This document shows positions 51,622-63,138 of a DNA stretch of 64,000 bases, in pieces. Source of the DNA: Eledone cirrhosa (Eukaryota > Mollusca > Cephalopoda > Octopoda > Eledonidae). The stretch is taken from the NCBI GenBank assembly GCA_964016885.1, contig OZ024741.1, positions 410,473,464-410,537,463 on the forward strand, written 5' to 3'. The first letter of the stretch is position 1, and the number at the start of each line of letters is the position of its first letter. The notes beneath the pieces were generated by a model, which had not been told where the DNA came from, did no database searches, and saw only the letters and a program-made list of their open reading frames with translations. A program made the translations under genes and the position numbers.

Positions 51622-52853
51622 TCACCAGCAACTACTGTCTTTGAGCAACCTCTACTTCTGTAAATTAAATCACCAGCAACTAGTGTCTCTCAGCAATCTC
51701 CACGTCTTCAAATTAAATCACCAGCAACTACTGTCTCTAAGCGACCTCCACTTCTTATAATTAAATCACCAGCAACTACTGTCTAGGAGGAGCCTCTATT
51801 TGTGTAAATTAAATCACCAGCAACTACTGTCTCTAAGCAACCTCCACCTCTACTAATTAAATCACCAGCAACTACTGTCTCTAAGCAACCTCCTCCTTTT
51901 CTAATTAAATCACCAACAACCACTGTCACTAAGCAACCTCCACCTTTACTAATTAAATCACCAGCAACTACTGTCTCTAAGCAACCTCCACCTCTACTAA
52001 TTAAAATCACCAGCAACTACTGTCTCTGAGCACCCTCCACCTCTACTAATTAAATCACCAGCAAATACTGTCTCTGAGGAGCCTCTACTTCTGTAAATTA
52101 AATCACCAGCAACTACTGTCTCTAAGCAACCTATACTTCTGTAAATTAAATCACCAACAACTACTGTCTCTGAGCAACCTCCACCTCTACTAATTAAATC
52201 ACCAGCAACTACTGTCTCTTAGGAGCCTCTACTTCTGTAAATTAAATCACCAGCAACTACTGTCTCTGAGGAGCCTCTATTTCTGTAAATTAAATCACCC
52301 GCAACTACTGTATCTAGGCAACCACCACCTCTACTAATTAAATCCCCAGCAACTACTGTCTCTAAACAACCTCCACCTCTACTAATTAAATCACCAGCAA
52401 CTACTGTCTCTGAGGAGCCTCTATTTCTGTAAATTAAATCACCCGCAACTACTGTCTCTAGGCAACCACCACCTCTACTAATTAAATCCCCAGCAACTAC
52501 TGTCTCTAAGCAACCTCCACCTCTACTAATTAAATCACCAGCAACTACTGTCTCTAGGCAACCACCACCTCTACTAATTAAATCCCCAGCAACTACTGTC
52601 TCTAAGTAACCTCCACCTCTAATAATTAAATCACCAGCAACTACTGTCTCTAAGCAACCTCCACCTTTACTAATTAAATCACCAGCAACTACTGTCTCTG
52701 AGCACCCTCCACCTCTACTAATTAAATCACCAGCAACTACTCTCTCTGAGCAACCTCCACCTCTGATAATTAAATCACCAGCAACTACCGGCTCTAAGCA
52801 ACCTCTACTTCTGTAAATTAAATCACCAGCAACTACTGTCTCTAAGAAACCTA

Positions 52854-52870
52854 CACCTCTTCTAACGAAA
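52854..52870 (-). other. CENP-B-box-like 17-mer
   Basis: First site of the second 1,969-bp copy, 1,969 bp after 50,885 and 720 bp before 53,574. Confidence 0.4.
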
Positions 52871-53573
52871 TCACCAGCAACTACTGTCTTTGAGCAACCT
52901 CTTCTTCTGTAATTTAAATCACCAGCAACTAGTGTCTCTCAGCAACCTCCACGTCTTCAAATTAAATCACCAGCAACTACTGTCTCTAAGAACCTCCACT
53001 TCTTATAATTAAATCACCGGCAACTACTGTCTCTGACCAACCTCTACTTCTGTAAATTAAATCACTAGCAACTACTGTCTCTGAGCAACCTCTACTTCTG
53101 TAAATTGAATCACCAGCAACTACTGTCTAGGATGAGCCTCTATTTGTGTAAATTAAAACACCAGTAACTACCGTCTCTAAGCAACTTCCACCTCTACTAA
53201 TTAAATCACCAGCAACTACTTCCTCTAAGCAACCTCCACCTTTTCTAATTAAATCACCAGCAACCACTGTCACTAAGCAACCCCCACCTTTACTAATTAA
53301 ATTACCAGCAACTACGGTCTCAAAGCAACCCCCACCTTTACTAATTAAATCACCAGCAACTACTCTCTCTAAGCAACCTCCACCTCTACTAATTAAAATC
53401 ACCAGCAACTAGTGTCTCTGAGCACCCTCCACCTCTACTAATTAAATCACCAGCAACTACTGTCTCTGAGCAACCTCCACCTCTGATAATTAAATCACCA
53501 GCAACTACCGGCTCTAAGCAACCTCTACATCTGTAAATTAAATCACCAGCAACTACTGTCTCTAAACAACCTA

Positions 53574-53590
53574 CACCTCTTCTAACGAAA
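53574..53590 (-). other. CENP-B-box-like 17-mer
   Basis: Second site of the second 1,969-bp copy, 1,969 bp after 51,605. It sits in the AAACAACC version of the monomer. Confidence 0.4.
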
Positions 53591-53751
53591 TCACCAGCAA
53601 CTACTGTCTTTGAGCAACCTCTACTTCTGTAAATTAAATCACCAGCAACTAGTGTCTCTCAGCAATCTCCACGTCTTCAAATTAAATCACCAGCAACTAC
53701 TGTCTCTAAGCGACCTCCACTTCTTATAATTAAATCACCAGCAACTACTGT

Positions 53752-55720
53752 CTAGGAGGAGCCTCTATTTGTGTAAATTAAATCACCAGCAACTACTGTC
53801 TCTAAGCAACCTCCACCTCTACTAATTAAATCACCAGCAACTACTGTCTCTAAGCAACCTCCTCCTTTTCTAATTAAATCACCAACAACCACTGTCACTA
53901 AGCAACCTCCACCTTTACTAATTAAATCACCAGCAACTACTGTCTCTAAGCAACCTCCACCTCTACTAATTAAAATCACCAGCAACTACTGTCTCTGAGC
54001 ACCCTCCACCTCTACTAATTAAATCACCAGCAAATACTGTCTCTGAGGAGCCTCTACTTCTGTAAATTAAATCACCAGCAACTACTGTCTCTAAGCAACC
54101 TATACTTCTGTAAATTAAATCACCAACAACTACTGTCTCTGAGCAACCTCCACCTCTACTAATTAAATCACCAGCAACTACTGTCTCTTAGGAGCCTCTA
54201 CTTCTGTAAATTAAATCACCAGCAACTACTGTCTCTGAGGAGCCTCTATTTCTGTAAATTAAATCACCCGCAACTACTGTATCTAGGCAACCACCACCTC
54301 TACTAATTAAATCCCCAGCAACTACTGTCTCTAAACAACCTCCACCTCTACTAATTAAATCACCAGCAACTACTGTCTCTGAGGAGCCTCTATTTCTGTA
54401 AATTAAATCACCCGCAACTACTGTCTCTAGGCAACCACCACCTCTACTAATTAAATCCCCAGCAACTACTGTCTCTAAGCAACCTCCACCTCTACTAATT
54501 AAATCACCAGCAACTACTGTCTCTAGGCAACCACCACCTCTACTAATTAAATCCCCAGCAACTACTGTCTCTAAGTAACCTCCACCTCTAATAATTAAAT
54601 CACCAGCAACTACTGTCTCTAAGCAACCTCCACCTTTACTAATTAAATCACCAGCAACTACTGTCTCTGAGCACCCTCCACCTCTACTAATTAAATCACC
54701 AGCAACTACTCTCTCTGAGCAACCTCCACCTCTGATAATTAAATCACCAGCAACTACCGGCTCTAAGCAACCTCTACTTCTGTAAATTAAATCACCAGCA
54801 ACTACTGTCTCTAAGAAACCTACACCTCTTCTAACGAAATCACCAGCAACTACTGTCTTTGAGCAACCTCTTCTTCTGTAATTTAAATCACCAGCAACTA
54901 GTGTCTCTCAGCAACCTCCACGTCTTCAAATTAAATCACCAGCAACTACTGTCTCTAAGAACCTCCACTTCTTATAATTAAATCACCGGCAACTACTGTC
55001 TCTGACCAACCTCTACTTCTGTAAATTAAATCACTAGCAACTACTGTCTCTGAGCAACCTCTACTTCTGTAAATTGAATCACCAGCAACTACTGTCTAGG
55101 ATGAGCCTCTATTTGTGTAAATTAAAACACCAGTAACTACCGTCTCTAAGCAACTTCCACCTCTACTAATTAAATCACCAGCAACTACTTCCTCTAAGCA
55201 ACCTCCACCTTTTCTAATTAAATCACCAGCAACCACTGTCACTAAGCACCCCCCACCTTTACTAATTAAATTACCAGCAACTACTGTTTCTAAGCAACCC
55301 CCACCTTTACTAATTAAATCACCAGCAACTACTGTCTCTAAGCAACCTCCACCTCTACTAATTAAAATCACCAGCAACTAGTGTCTCTGAGCACCCTCCA
55401 CCTCTACTAATTTAATCACCAGCAACTACTGTCTCTGAGCAACCTCCACCTCTGATTATTAAATCACCAGCAACTACCGGCTCTAAGCAACCTCTACTTC
55501 TGTAAATTAAATCACCATCAACTACTGTCTCTAAGCAACCTACACCTCTTCTAACGAAATCACCAGCAACTACTGTCTTTGAGCAACCTCTACTCCTGTA
55601 AATTAAATCACCAGCAACTAGTGTCTCTCAGCAACCTCCACGTCTTCAAATTAAATCATCAGCAACTACTGTCTCTAAGCGACCTCCACTTCTTATAATT
55701 AAATCACCAGCAACTACTGT
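53752..55720. repeat. 1,969-bp HOR, copy 3
   Basis: Same length and order, CTAGGATGAG at 55,096. Its right half carries haplotype Y (AAGCACCCCCC near 55,245, TGTTTCTAAG near 55,286, CTGATTATTAAATC near 55,452), the same as at 43,522 and 46,547 and unlike its left neighbour. The left half matches copy 2. Confidence 0.95.
54823..54839 (-). other. CENP-B-box-like 17-mer
   Basis: First site of the third 1,969-bp copy. The next site is at 55,543-55,559, again 720 bp on. Confidence 0.4.
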
Positions 55721-57095
55721 CTAGGAGGAGCCTCTATTTGTGTAAATTAAATCACCAGCAACTACTGTCTCTAAGCAACCTCCACCTCTACTAATTAAAT
55801 CACCAGCAACTACTGTCTCCAAGCAACCTCCTCCTTTTCTAATTAAATCACCAACAACCTCCACCTTTACTAATTAAATCACCAGCAACTACTGTCTCTA
55901 AGCAACCTCCACCTCTACTAATTAAAATCACCAGCAACTACTGTCTCTGAGCACCATCCACCTCTACTAATTAAATCACCAGCAACTACTGTCTCTGAGG
56001 AGCCTCTACTTCTGTAAATTAAATCACCAGCAACTACTGTCTCTGAGCAACATCTACTTCTGTAAATTAAATCACCAGCAACTACTGTCTATGAGGAACC
56101 TAAACTTCTGTAAATTAAATCACCGGCAACTACTGTCTCTAAGCAACCTACACCTCTTCTAACGAAATCACCAGCACTACTGTCTTTGAGCAACCTCTAC
56201 TTCTGTAAATTAAATCACCAGCAACTAGTGTCTCTCAGCAACGTCCACGTCTTCAAATTAATTCACCAGCAACTACTGTCTCTGACCAACCTCTACTTCT
56301 GTAAATTAAATCACTAGCAACTACTGTCTCTGAGCAGCCTCTACGTCTGTAAATTGAATCGCCAGCAACTACTGTCTAGGAGTGCCTCTATTTGTGTAAA
56401 TTAAATCACCAGCAACTACTGTCTCTAAGCAACCTCCACCTCTACTAATTAAATCACCAGCAACTACTATCTCTAAGCAACCACCACCTTTTCTAATTAA
56501 ATCACCAGCAACCACTGTCACTAAGCAACCCCCACCTTTACTAATTAAATCACCAGCAACTACTGTCTCTGAGCACCCTCCACCTCTTCTAATTAAATCA
56601 CCAGCAACTACTGTCTCTGAGGAGCCTCTACTTCTGTAAATTAAATCACCAGCAACTACTGTCTATGCGGAGCCTGAACTTCTGTAAATTAAATCACCGG
56701 CAACTACTGTCTCCAAGCAACCTCCACCTCTACTAATTAAAATCACCAGCAACTAATGTCTCCGAGCAATCTCCACATCTACTAATTAAATCACCAGCAA
56801 CTACTGTCTCTGAGGAGCCTCTACTTCTCTAAATTAAATCACCAGCAACTACTGTCTCTAAGCAACCTCGACTTCTGTAAATTAAATCACCAGCAACTAC
56901 TGTCTCTAAGCAACCTACACCTCTTCTAACGAAATCACCAGCAACTACTGTCTTTGAGCAACCTCTACTTCTGTAAATTAAATCACCAGCAACTAGTGTC
57001 TCTCAGCAACCTCCACTTCTTCAAATTAAATCACCAGCAACTACTGTCTCTAAGCGACCTCCACTTCTTATAATTAAATCACCAGCAACTACTGT
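55721..57095. repeat. 1,200-bp unit with 17-bp deletion and 192-bp insertion
   Basis: 1,375 bp, which equals 1,200 - 17 + 192. The 17-bp loss is at CCAACAACCTCCACC (about 55,852-55,864), where relatives have ACTGTCACTAAGC between two CAACC/ACC copies. The 192-bp gain is four monomers (AACG, TTTGAGC, CTCAGC, AAGCGACC) at about 56,905-57,095, following CAACCTCGACTTC. It is otherwise the partner of 47,172-48,371. Confidence 0.9.
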
Positions 57096-59161
57096 CTAGG
57101 AGGAGCCTCTATTTGTGTAAATTAAATCACCAGCAACTACTGTCTCTAAGCAACCTCCACCTCTACTAATTAAATCACCAGCAAATACTGTCTCTAAGCA
57201 ACCTCCTCCTTTTCTAATTAAATCACCAGCAACCACTGTCACTAAGCAACCTCCACCTTTACTAATTAAATCACCAGCAACTACTCTCTCTAAGAAACCT
57301 CCACCTCTACTAATTAAAATCACCAGCAACTACTGTCTCTGAGCACCCTCCACCTCTACTAATTAAATCACCAGCAAATACTGTCTCTAAGCAACCTATA
57401 CTTCTGTAAATTAAATCACCAGCAACTACTGTCTCTAAGCAACCTATACTTCTGTAAATTAAATCACCAACAACTACTGTCTCTGAGCAACCTCCACCTC
57501 TACTAATTAAATCACCAGCAACTACTGTCTCTTAGGAGCCTCTACTTCTGTAAATTAAATCACCAGCAACTACTGTCTCTAAGCAACCTATCCTTCTGTA
57601 AATTAAATCACCAGCAACTACTGTCTCTGAGGAGCCTCTATTTCTGTAAATTAAATCACCCGCAACTACTGTATCTAGGCAACCACCACCTCTACTAATT
57701 AAATCCCCAGCAACTACTGTCTCTAAGCAACCTCCACCTCTACTAATTAAATCACCAGCAACTACTGTCTCTGAGGAGCCTCTTTTTCTGTAAATTAAGT
57801 CACCCGCAACTACTGTCTCTAAGCAACCTCTACTTCTGTAAATTAAATCACCAGCAACTAGTGTCTCTCAGCAACGTCCACGTCTTCAAATTAAATCACC
57901 AGCAACTACTGTCTCTGACCAACGTCTACTTCTGTAAATAAAATCACTAGCAACTACTGTCTCTGAGGAACCTCTACGTCTGTAAATTAAATCGCCAGCA
58001 ACTACTGTCTAGGAGGTGCCTCTATTTGCGTAAATTAAATCACCAGCAACTACTGTCTCTAAGCAACCTCCACCTCTACTAATTAAATCACCAGCAACTA
58101 CTGTCTCTAAGCAACCTCCACCTCTACTAATTAAATCACCAGCAACTACTGTCTCTGAGGAGCCTCTATTTCTGTAAAATTAATCACCCGCAAATACTGT
58201 CTCTAGGCAACCACCACCTCTACTAATTAAATCCCCAGCAACTACTGTCTCTAAGCAACCTCCACCTCTACTAATTAAATCACCAGCAACTACGGTCTCT
58301 GGGGAGCCTCTATTTCTGTAAATTAAGTCACCCGCAACTACTGTCTCTAAGCAACGTCCACGTCTTCAAATTAAATCACCAGCAACTACTGTCTCTGACC
58401 AACCTCTACTTCTGTAAATTAAATCACTAGCAACTACTGTCTCTGAGGAGCCTCTATTTCTGTAAATTAAGTCACCCGCAACTACTGTCTCTAAGCAACC
58501 TCTACTTCTGTAAATTAAATCACCAGCAACTAGTGTCTCTCAGCAACGTCCACGTCTTCAAATTAAATCACCAGCAACTACTGTCTCTGACCAACCTCTA
58601 CTTCTGTAAATTTAATCGCCAGCAACTACTGTCTAGGAGGTGCCTCTATTTGTGTAAATTAAATCACCAGCAACTACTGTCTCTAAGCAACCTCCACCTC
58701 TACTAATTAAATCACCAGCAACTACTATCTCTAAGCAACCACCACCTTTTCTAATTAAATCACCAGCAACCACTGTCACTAAGCAACCCCCACATTTACT
58801 AATTAAATCACCAGCAACTACTGTCTCTGAGCACCCTCCACCTCTTCTAATTAAATCACCAGCAACTACTGTCTCTGAGGAGCCTCTACTTCTGTAAATT
58901 AAATCACCAGCAACTACTGTCTATGAGGAGCCTAAACTTCTGTAAATTAAATCACCGGCAACTACTGTCTCTAAGCAACCTCCACCTCTACTAATTAAAA
59001 TCACCAGCAACTAATGTCTCCGAGCAATCTCCACATCTACTAATTAAATCACCAGCAACTACTGTCTCTGAGGAGCCTCTACTTCTGTAAATTAAATCAC
59101 CAGCAACTACTGTCTCTGAGCAACCTCTACTTCTGTAAATTAAAACACCATCAACTACTGT
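57096..59161. repeat. CTAGG-family unit, partner of 48,372-49,812 plus extension
   Basis: The first part matches 48,372-49,700 at offsets that grow by single monomers (8,724 to 8,772 bp, tracked by TCTTTTTCTG at 49,009 and 57,781). The later part (58,600-59,161) has CTAGGAGGTGCC, TATGAGGAGCCTAAAC and the TCCGAGCAATC monomer, like the 47.9-48.3 kb stretch. All is satellite. Confidence 0.85.
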
Positions 59162-61791
59162 CTAGGAGGAGCCTCTATTTGTGTAAATTAAATCACCAGC
59201 AACTACTGTCTCTGAGCAACCTCTACTTCTGTAAATTAAATCACCAGCAACTACTGTCTCTGAGCAACCTCCACCTCTACTAATTAAATCACCAGCAACT
59301 ACCGGCTCTGAGCAACCTCTACTTCTGTAAATTAAAACAGCAGAAACTACTGTATCTCAGCAACCTCCACGTTTTCAAATTAAATCACCAGCAACTACTG
59401 TCTCTAAGCAATCTCCACTTCTTATAATTAAATCACCAGCAACTACTGTCTCGGACCAACCTCTACTTCTGTAAATTAAATCACTAGCAACTACTGTCTC
59501 TGAGCAACCTCTACTTCTGTAAATTAAATCACCATCAACTACTGTCTAGGAGGAGCCTCTATTTGTGTAAATTATATCACCAGCAACTACTGTCTCTAAG
59601 AAACCTCCACCTCTACTAATTAAATCACCAGCAAATACTGTCTCTAAGCAACCTCCACCTTTTCTAATTAAATCACCAGCAACCACTGTCACTAAGCAAT
59701 TCCCACCTTTACTAATTAAAATCACCAGCAGCTACTGTCTCTGAGCACCCTCCACCTCTACTAATTAAATCACCAGCAACTACTCTCTCTGAGGAGCCTA
59801 AACTACTGTAAATTAAATCACCAGCAACTACTGTCTCTGAGCACCCTCCACCTCTACTAATTAAATCACCAGCAACTACTCTCTCTGAGGAGCCTAAACT
59901 ACTGTAAATTAAATCACCAGCAACTACTGTCTCTGAGGAGCATCTACTTCTGTAAATTAAATCACCAGCAACTAATGTCTCTGAGCAACCTCCACCTCTA
60001 CTAATTAAATCACCAACAACTACTGTCTCTGAGCAACCTCCACCTCTACTAATTAAATCACCAGCAACTACTGTCTCTGAAAAGCCTCTACTTCTGTAAA
60101 TTAAATCACCAGCAACTACTGTCTCTAAGCAACCTATACTTCTGTAAATTAAATCACCAACAACTACTGTCTCTGAGCAACCTCCACCTCTACTAATTAA
60201 ATCACCAGCAACTACTGTCTCTGAGGAGCATCTACTTCTGTAAATTAAATCACCAGCAACTAATGTCTCTAAGCAACCTATCCTTCTGTAAATTAAATCA
60301 CCAGCAACTACTGTCTCTGAGGAGCCTCTATTTCTGTAAATTAAATTACCAGCAACTACTGTCTCTAAGCAACCTCCACATCTACTAATTATATCACCAG
60401 CAACTACTGTCTCTGAGCACCCCCCACCTCTACTAATTAAATCACAAGCAACTACTGTCTCTGAGCAACCTCCACCTCTGATAATTAAATCACCAGCAAC
60501 TACCGGCTCTAAGCAACCTCTACTTCTGTAAATTAAATCACCAGCAACTACTGTCTCTGAGGAGCCTCTATTTCTGTAAATTAAATCACCAGCAACTACT
60601 GTCTCTAAGCAACCTACACTTCTTCTAACGAAATCACCAGCAACTACTGTCTTTGAGCAACCTCTACTTCTGTAAATTAAATCACCAACAACTAGTGTCT
60701 CTCAGCAACCTCCACGTCTTCAAATTAAATCACCAGCAACTACTGTCTCTGACCAACCTCTACTTCTGTAAATTGAATCACCAGCAACTACTGTCTTGGA
60801 TGAGCCTCTATTTGTGTAAATTAAATCACCAGTAACAACTGTCTCTAAGCAACCTCCACCTTTTCTAATTAAATCACCAGCAACCACTGTCACTAAGCAA
60901 CCCCCACCTTTACTAATTAAATTACCAGCAACTACTGTCTGTAAGCAACCCCGACCTTTACTAATTAAATCACCAGCAACTACTGTCTCTAAGCAACCTC
61001 CACCTCTACTAATTAAAATCACCAGCAACTACTTCTCTTAGCACCCTCCACCTCTACTAATTAAATCACCAGCAACTAGTGTCTCTCAGCAACCTCCACG
61101 TCTTCAAATTTAATCACCAGCAACTACTGTCTCTAAGCAACCTCCACTTCTTATAATTAAATCACCAGCAACTACTCTCTAGGATGAGCCTCTATTTGTG
61201 TAAATTAAATCACCAGTAACTACTGTCTCTAAGCAACCTGCACGTCTACTAATTAAATCACCAGCAACTACTTCCTCTAAGCAACCTCCACCTTTTCTAA
61301 TTAAATCACCAGCAACCACTGTCACTAAGCAAACCCCACCTTTACTAATTAAATTACCAGCAACTACTGTCTCTAAGCAAGCCGCACCTTTACTAATTAA
61401 ATCACCAGCAACTACTGTCTCTAAGCAACCTCCACCTCTACTAATTAAAATCACCAGCAACTACTGTCTCTGAGCACCCCCCACCTCTACTAATTAAATC
61501 ACAAGCAACTACTGTCGCTGAGCAACCTCCACCCCTGATAATTAAATCACCGGCAACCTCTACTTCTGTAAATTAAATCACCAGCAACTACTGTCTCTAA
61601 GCAACCTCCACTTCTTATAATTAAATCACCAGCAACCACTGTCACTAAGCAATCTCCACCTTTACTAATTAAATCACCAGCAACTACTGTCTCTAAGCAA
61701 CCTCCACATCTAGTAATTAAAATCACCAGCAAATACTGTCTCTGAGCAACCTCCACCTCTACTAATTAAATCAACAGCAACTACTGTCTCT
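59162..61791. repeat. Irregular CTAGG-family block
   Basis: CTAGGAGGAGCC openers at 59,162 and 59,546 and CTAGGATGAGCC near 61,182 remain, with a TTGGATGAG relative near 60,796, but no constant period is seen. A 96-bp pair (GAGCACCCTCC then GAGGAGCCTAAACTAC) is duplicated at about 59,740-59,910. The cassette appears at 60,600-60,760 without the AAGC(G)ACC member. Decay of order toward the right is clear. Confidence 0.8.
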
Positions 61792-62760
61792 GAGGAGCCT
61801 CTACTTCTGTAAATTAAATCACCAGCAACTACTGTCTCTAAGCAACCTATTCTTCTGTAAATTAAATCACCAACAACTACTGTCTCTGAGCAACCTCCAC
61901 CTCTACTAATTAAATCACCAGCAACTACTGTCTCTGAGGAGCCTCTACTTCTGTAAATTAAATCACCAGCAACTACTGTCTCTAAGCGACCTATACTTCT
62001 GTAAATTAAATCACCAACAACTACTGTCTCTGAGCAACCTCCACCTCTACTAATTAAATCACCAGCAACTACTGTCTCTGAGGAGCCTCTACTTCTGTAA
62101 ATTAAATCACCAGCAACTACTGTCTCTAAGCAACCTATACTTCTGTAAATTAAATCACCAACAACTACTGTCTCTGAGCAACCTCCACTTCTACTAATTA
62201 AATCACCAGCAACTACTGTCTCTAAGCAACCTACACCTCTACTAATTAAATCACCAGCAACTACTGTCTCTGAGGAGCCTCTATTTCTGTAAATTAAATC
62301 ACCAGCAACTACTGTCGCTAAGCAACCTAAACCTCTACTAATTAAATCACCAGCAACTACTGTCTCTAAGCAACCTCCACCTCTACTAAATAAATCACCA
62401 GCAACTACTGTCTCTGAGGAGCCTCTATTTCTGTAAATTAAATCACCAGCAACTACTGTCTCTAAGCAACCTCCACCTCTACTAATTAAATCACTAGCAA
62501 CTACTGTCTCTAAGCAAACTCCACCTCTACTAATTAAATCACCAGCAAGTACTGTCTCTGAGGAGCCTCTATTTCTGTAAATTAAATCACCAGCAACTAC
62601 TGTCTCTAAGCAACCTCCACCTCTACTAATTAAATCACCAGCAACTACTGTCTCTAAGCAAACTACACCTCTTCTAATTAAATCACCAGCAACTACTGTC
62701 TCTGAGGAGCCTCTATTTCTGTAAATTAAATCACCAGCAACTACTTTCTCTGAGCAACCG
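61792..62760. repeat. 144-bp trimer ladder
   Basis: Three-monomer periods. GAGGAGCCTCTAC starts at 61,792, 61,936 and 62,080, each followed by AAGC(A/G)ACCTAT and ACCAACAAC...GAGCAACCTCC monomers. After a four-monomer step, GAGGAGCCTCTATTT starts at 62,272, 62,416, 62,560 and 62,704, followed by type B units. Trimers are only a few bases apart in sequence. The same trimer order occurs once inside each full 1,969-bp HOR. Confidence 0.9.
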
Positions 62761-63138
62761 CCACCTCTACTAATTAAATCACCAGCAACTACCGTGTATG
62801 AGCAACCTCTACTTCTGTAAATTAAATCACCAGCAACTACTGTCTCTAAGCAAACTACACCTCTTCTAACGAAATTACCAGCAACTACTGTCTTTGAGCA
62901 ACCTCTACATCTGTAAATTAAATCACCAGCAACTACTGTCTCTGAGCAACCTCCACCTGTACTAATTAAATCACCAGCAACTACCGTCTCTGTGCAACCG
63001 CTACTTCTGTAAATTAAATCACCAGCAACTACTGTCTCTAAGCAAACTACACTTCTTCTAACGAAATCACCAGCAAGTACTGTCTTTGAGCAACCTCTAC
63101 TTCTGTGAATTAAATCACCAGCAACTACTGCCTTTGAG
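62755..63138. repeat. 192-bp tetramer with AACG motif, two copies
   Basis: Order: CAACC(G/T)CCACCT, CCGT...CAACC(T/G)CTAC, AAGCAAACTACAC...TAACGAAAT, TTTGAGCAACC. GAAAT of the third monomer lies at 62,871 and 63,063, 192 bp apart. A third relative is at 38,200-38,400. Confidence 0.85.

Larger units (their letters stand above)
49813..51782. repeat. 1,969-bp HOR, copy 1
   Basis: 1,970 bp; the extra base is in CAACCTCTTACCTC near 50,541. Order from the opener: CTAGGAGGAGCC, type B units, 49-bp monomer, GAGGAGCC / CCTATAC / ACCAACAAC trio, TTAGGAGCC, alternating GGCAACCACC and AAGCAACC units, CTCTGATAATT, ACCGGCTCTAAGC, AACG cassette, CTAGGATGAG (51,158), then a second ACCGGCTCTAAGC and AACG cassette. 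The right half carries haplotype X (ACGGTCTCAAAG). Confidence 0.95.
51783..53751. repeat. 1,969-bp HOR, copy 2
   Basis: 41 x 48 + 1 bp. The same order as copy 1, with CTAGGATGAG at 53,127, exactly 1,969 bp after 51,158. It carries haplotype X in the right half. It has AACTACCGTCTCTAAGCAACTTCC near 53,165, which copy 1 lacks but copy 3 shares, so the exchange history is not a simple copying series. Confidence 0.95.
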
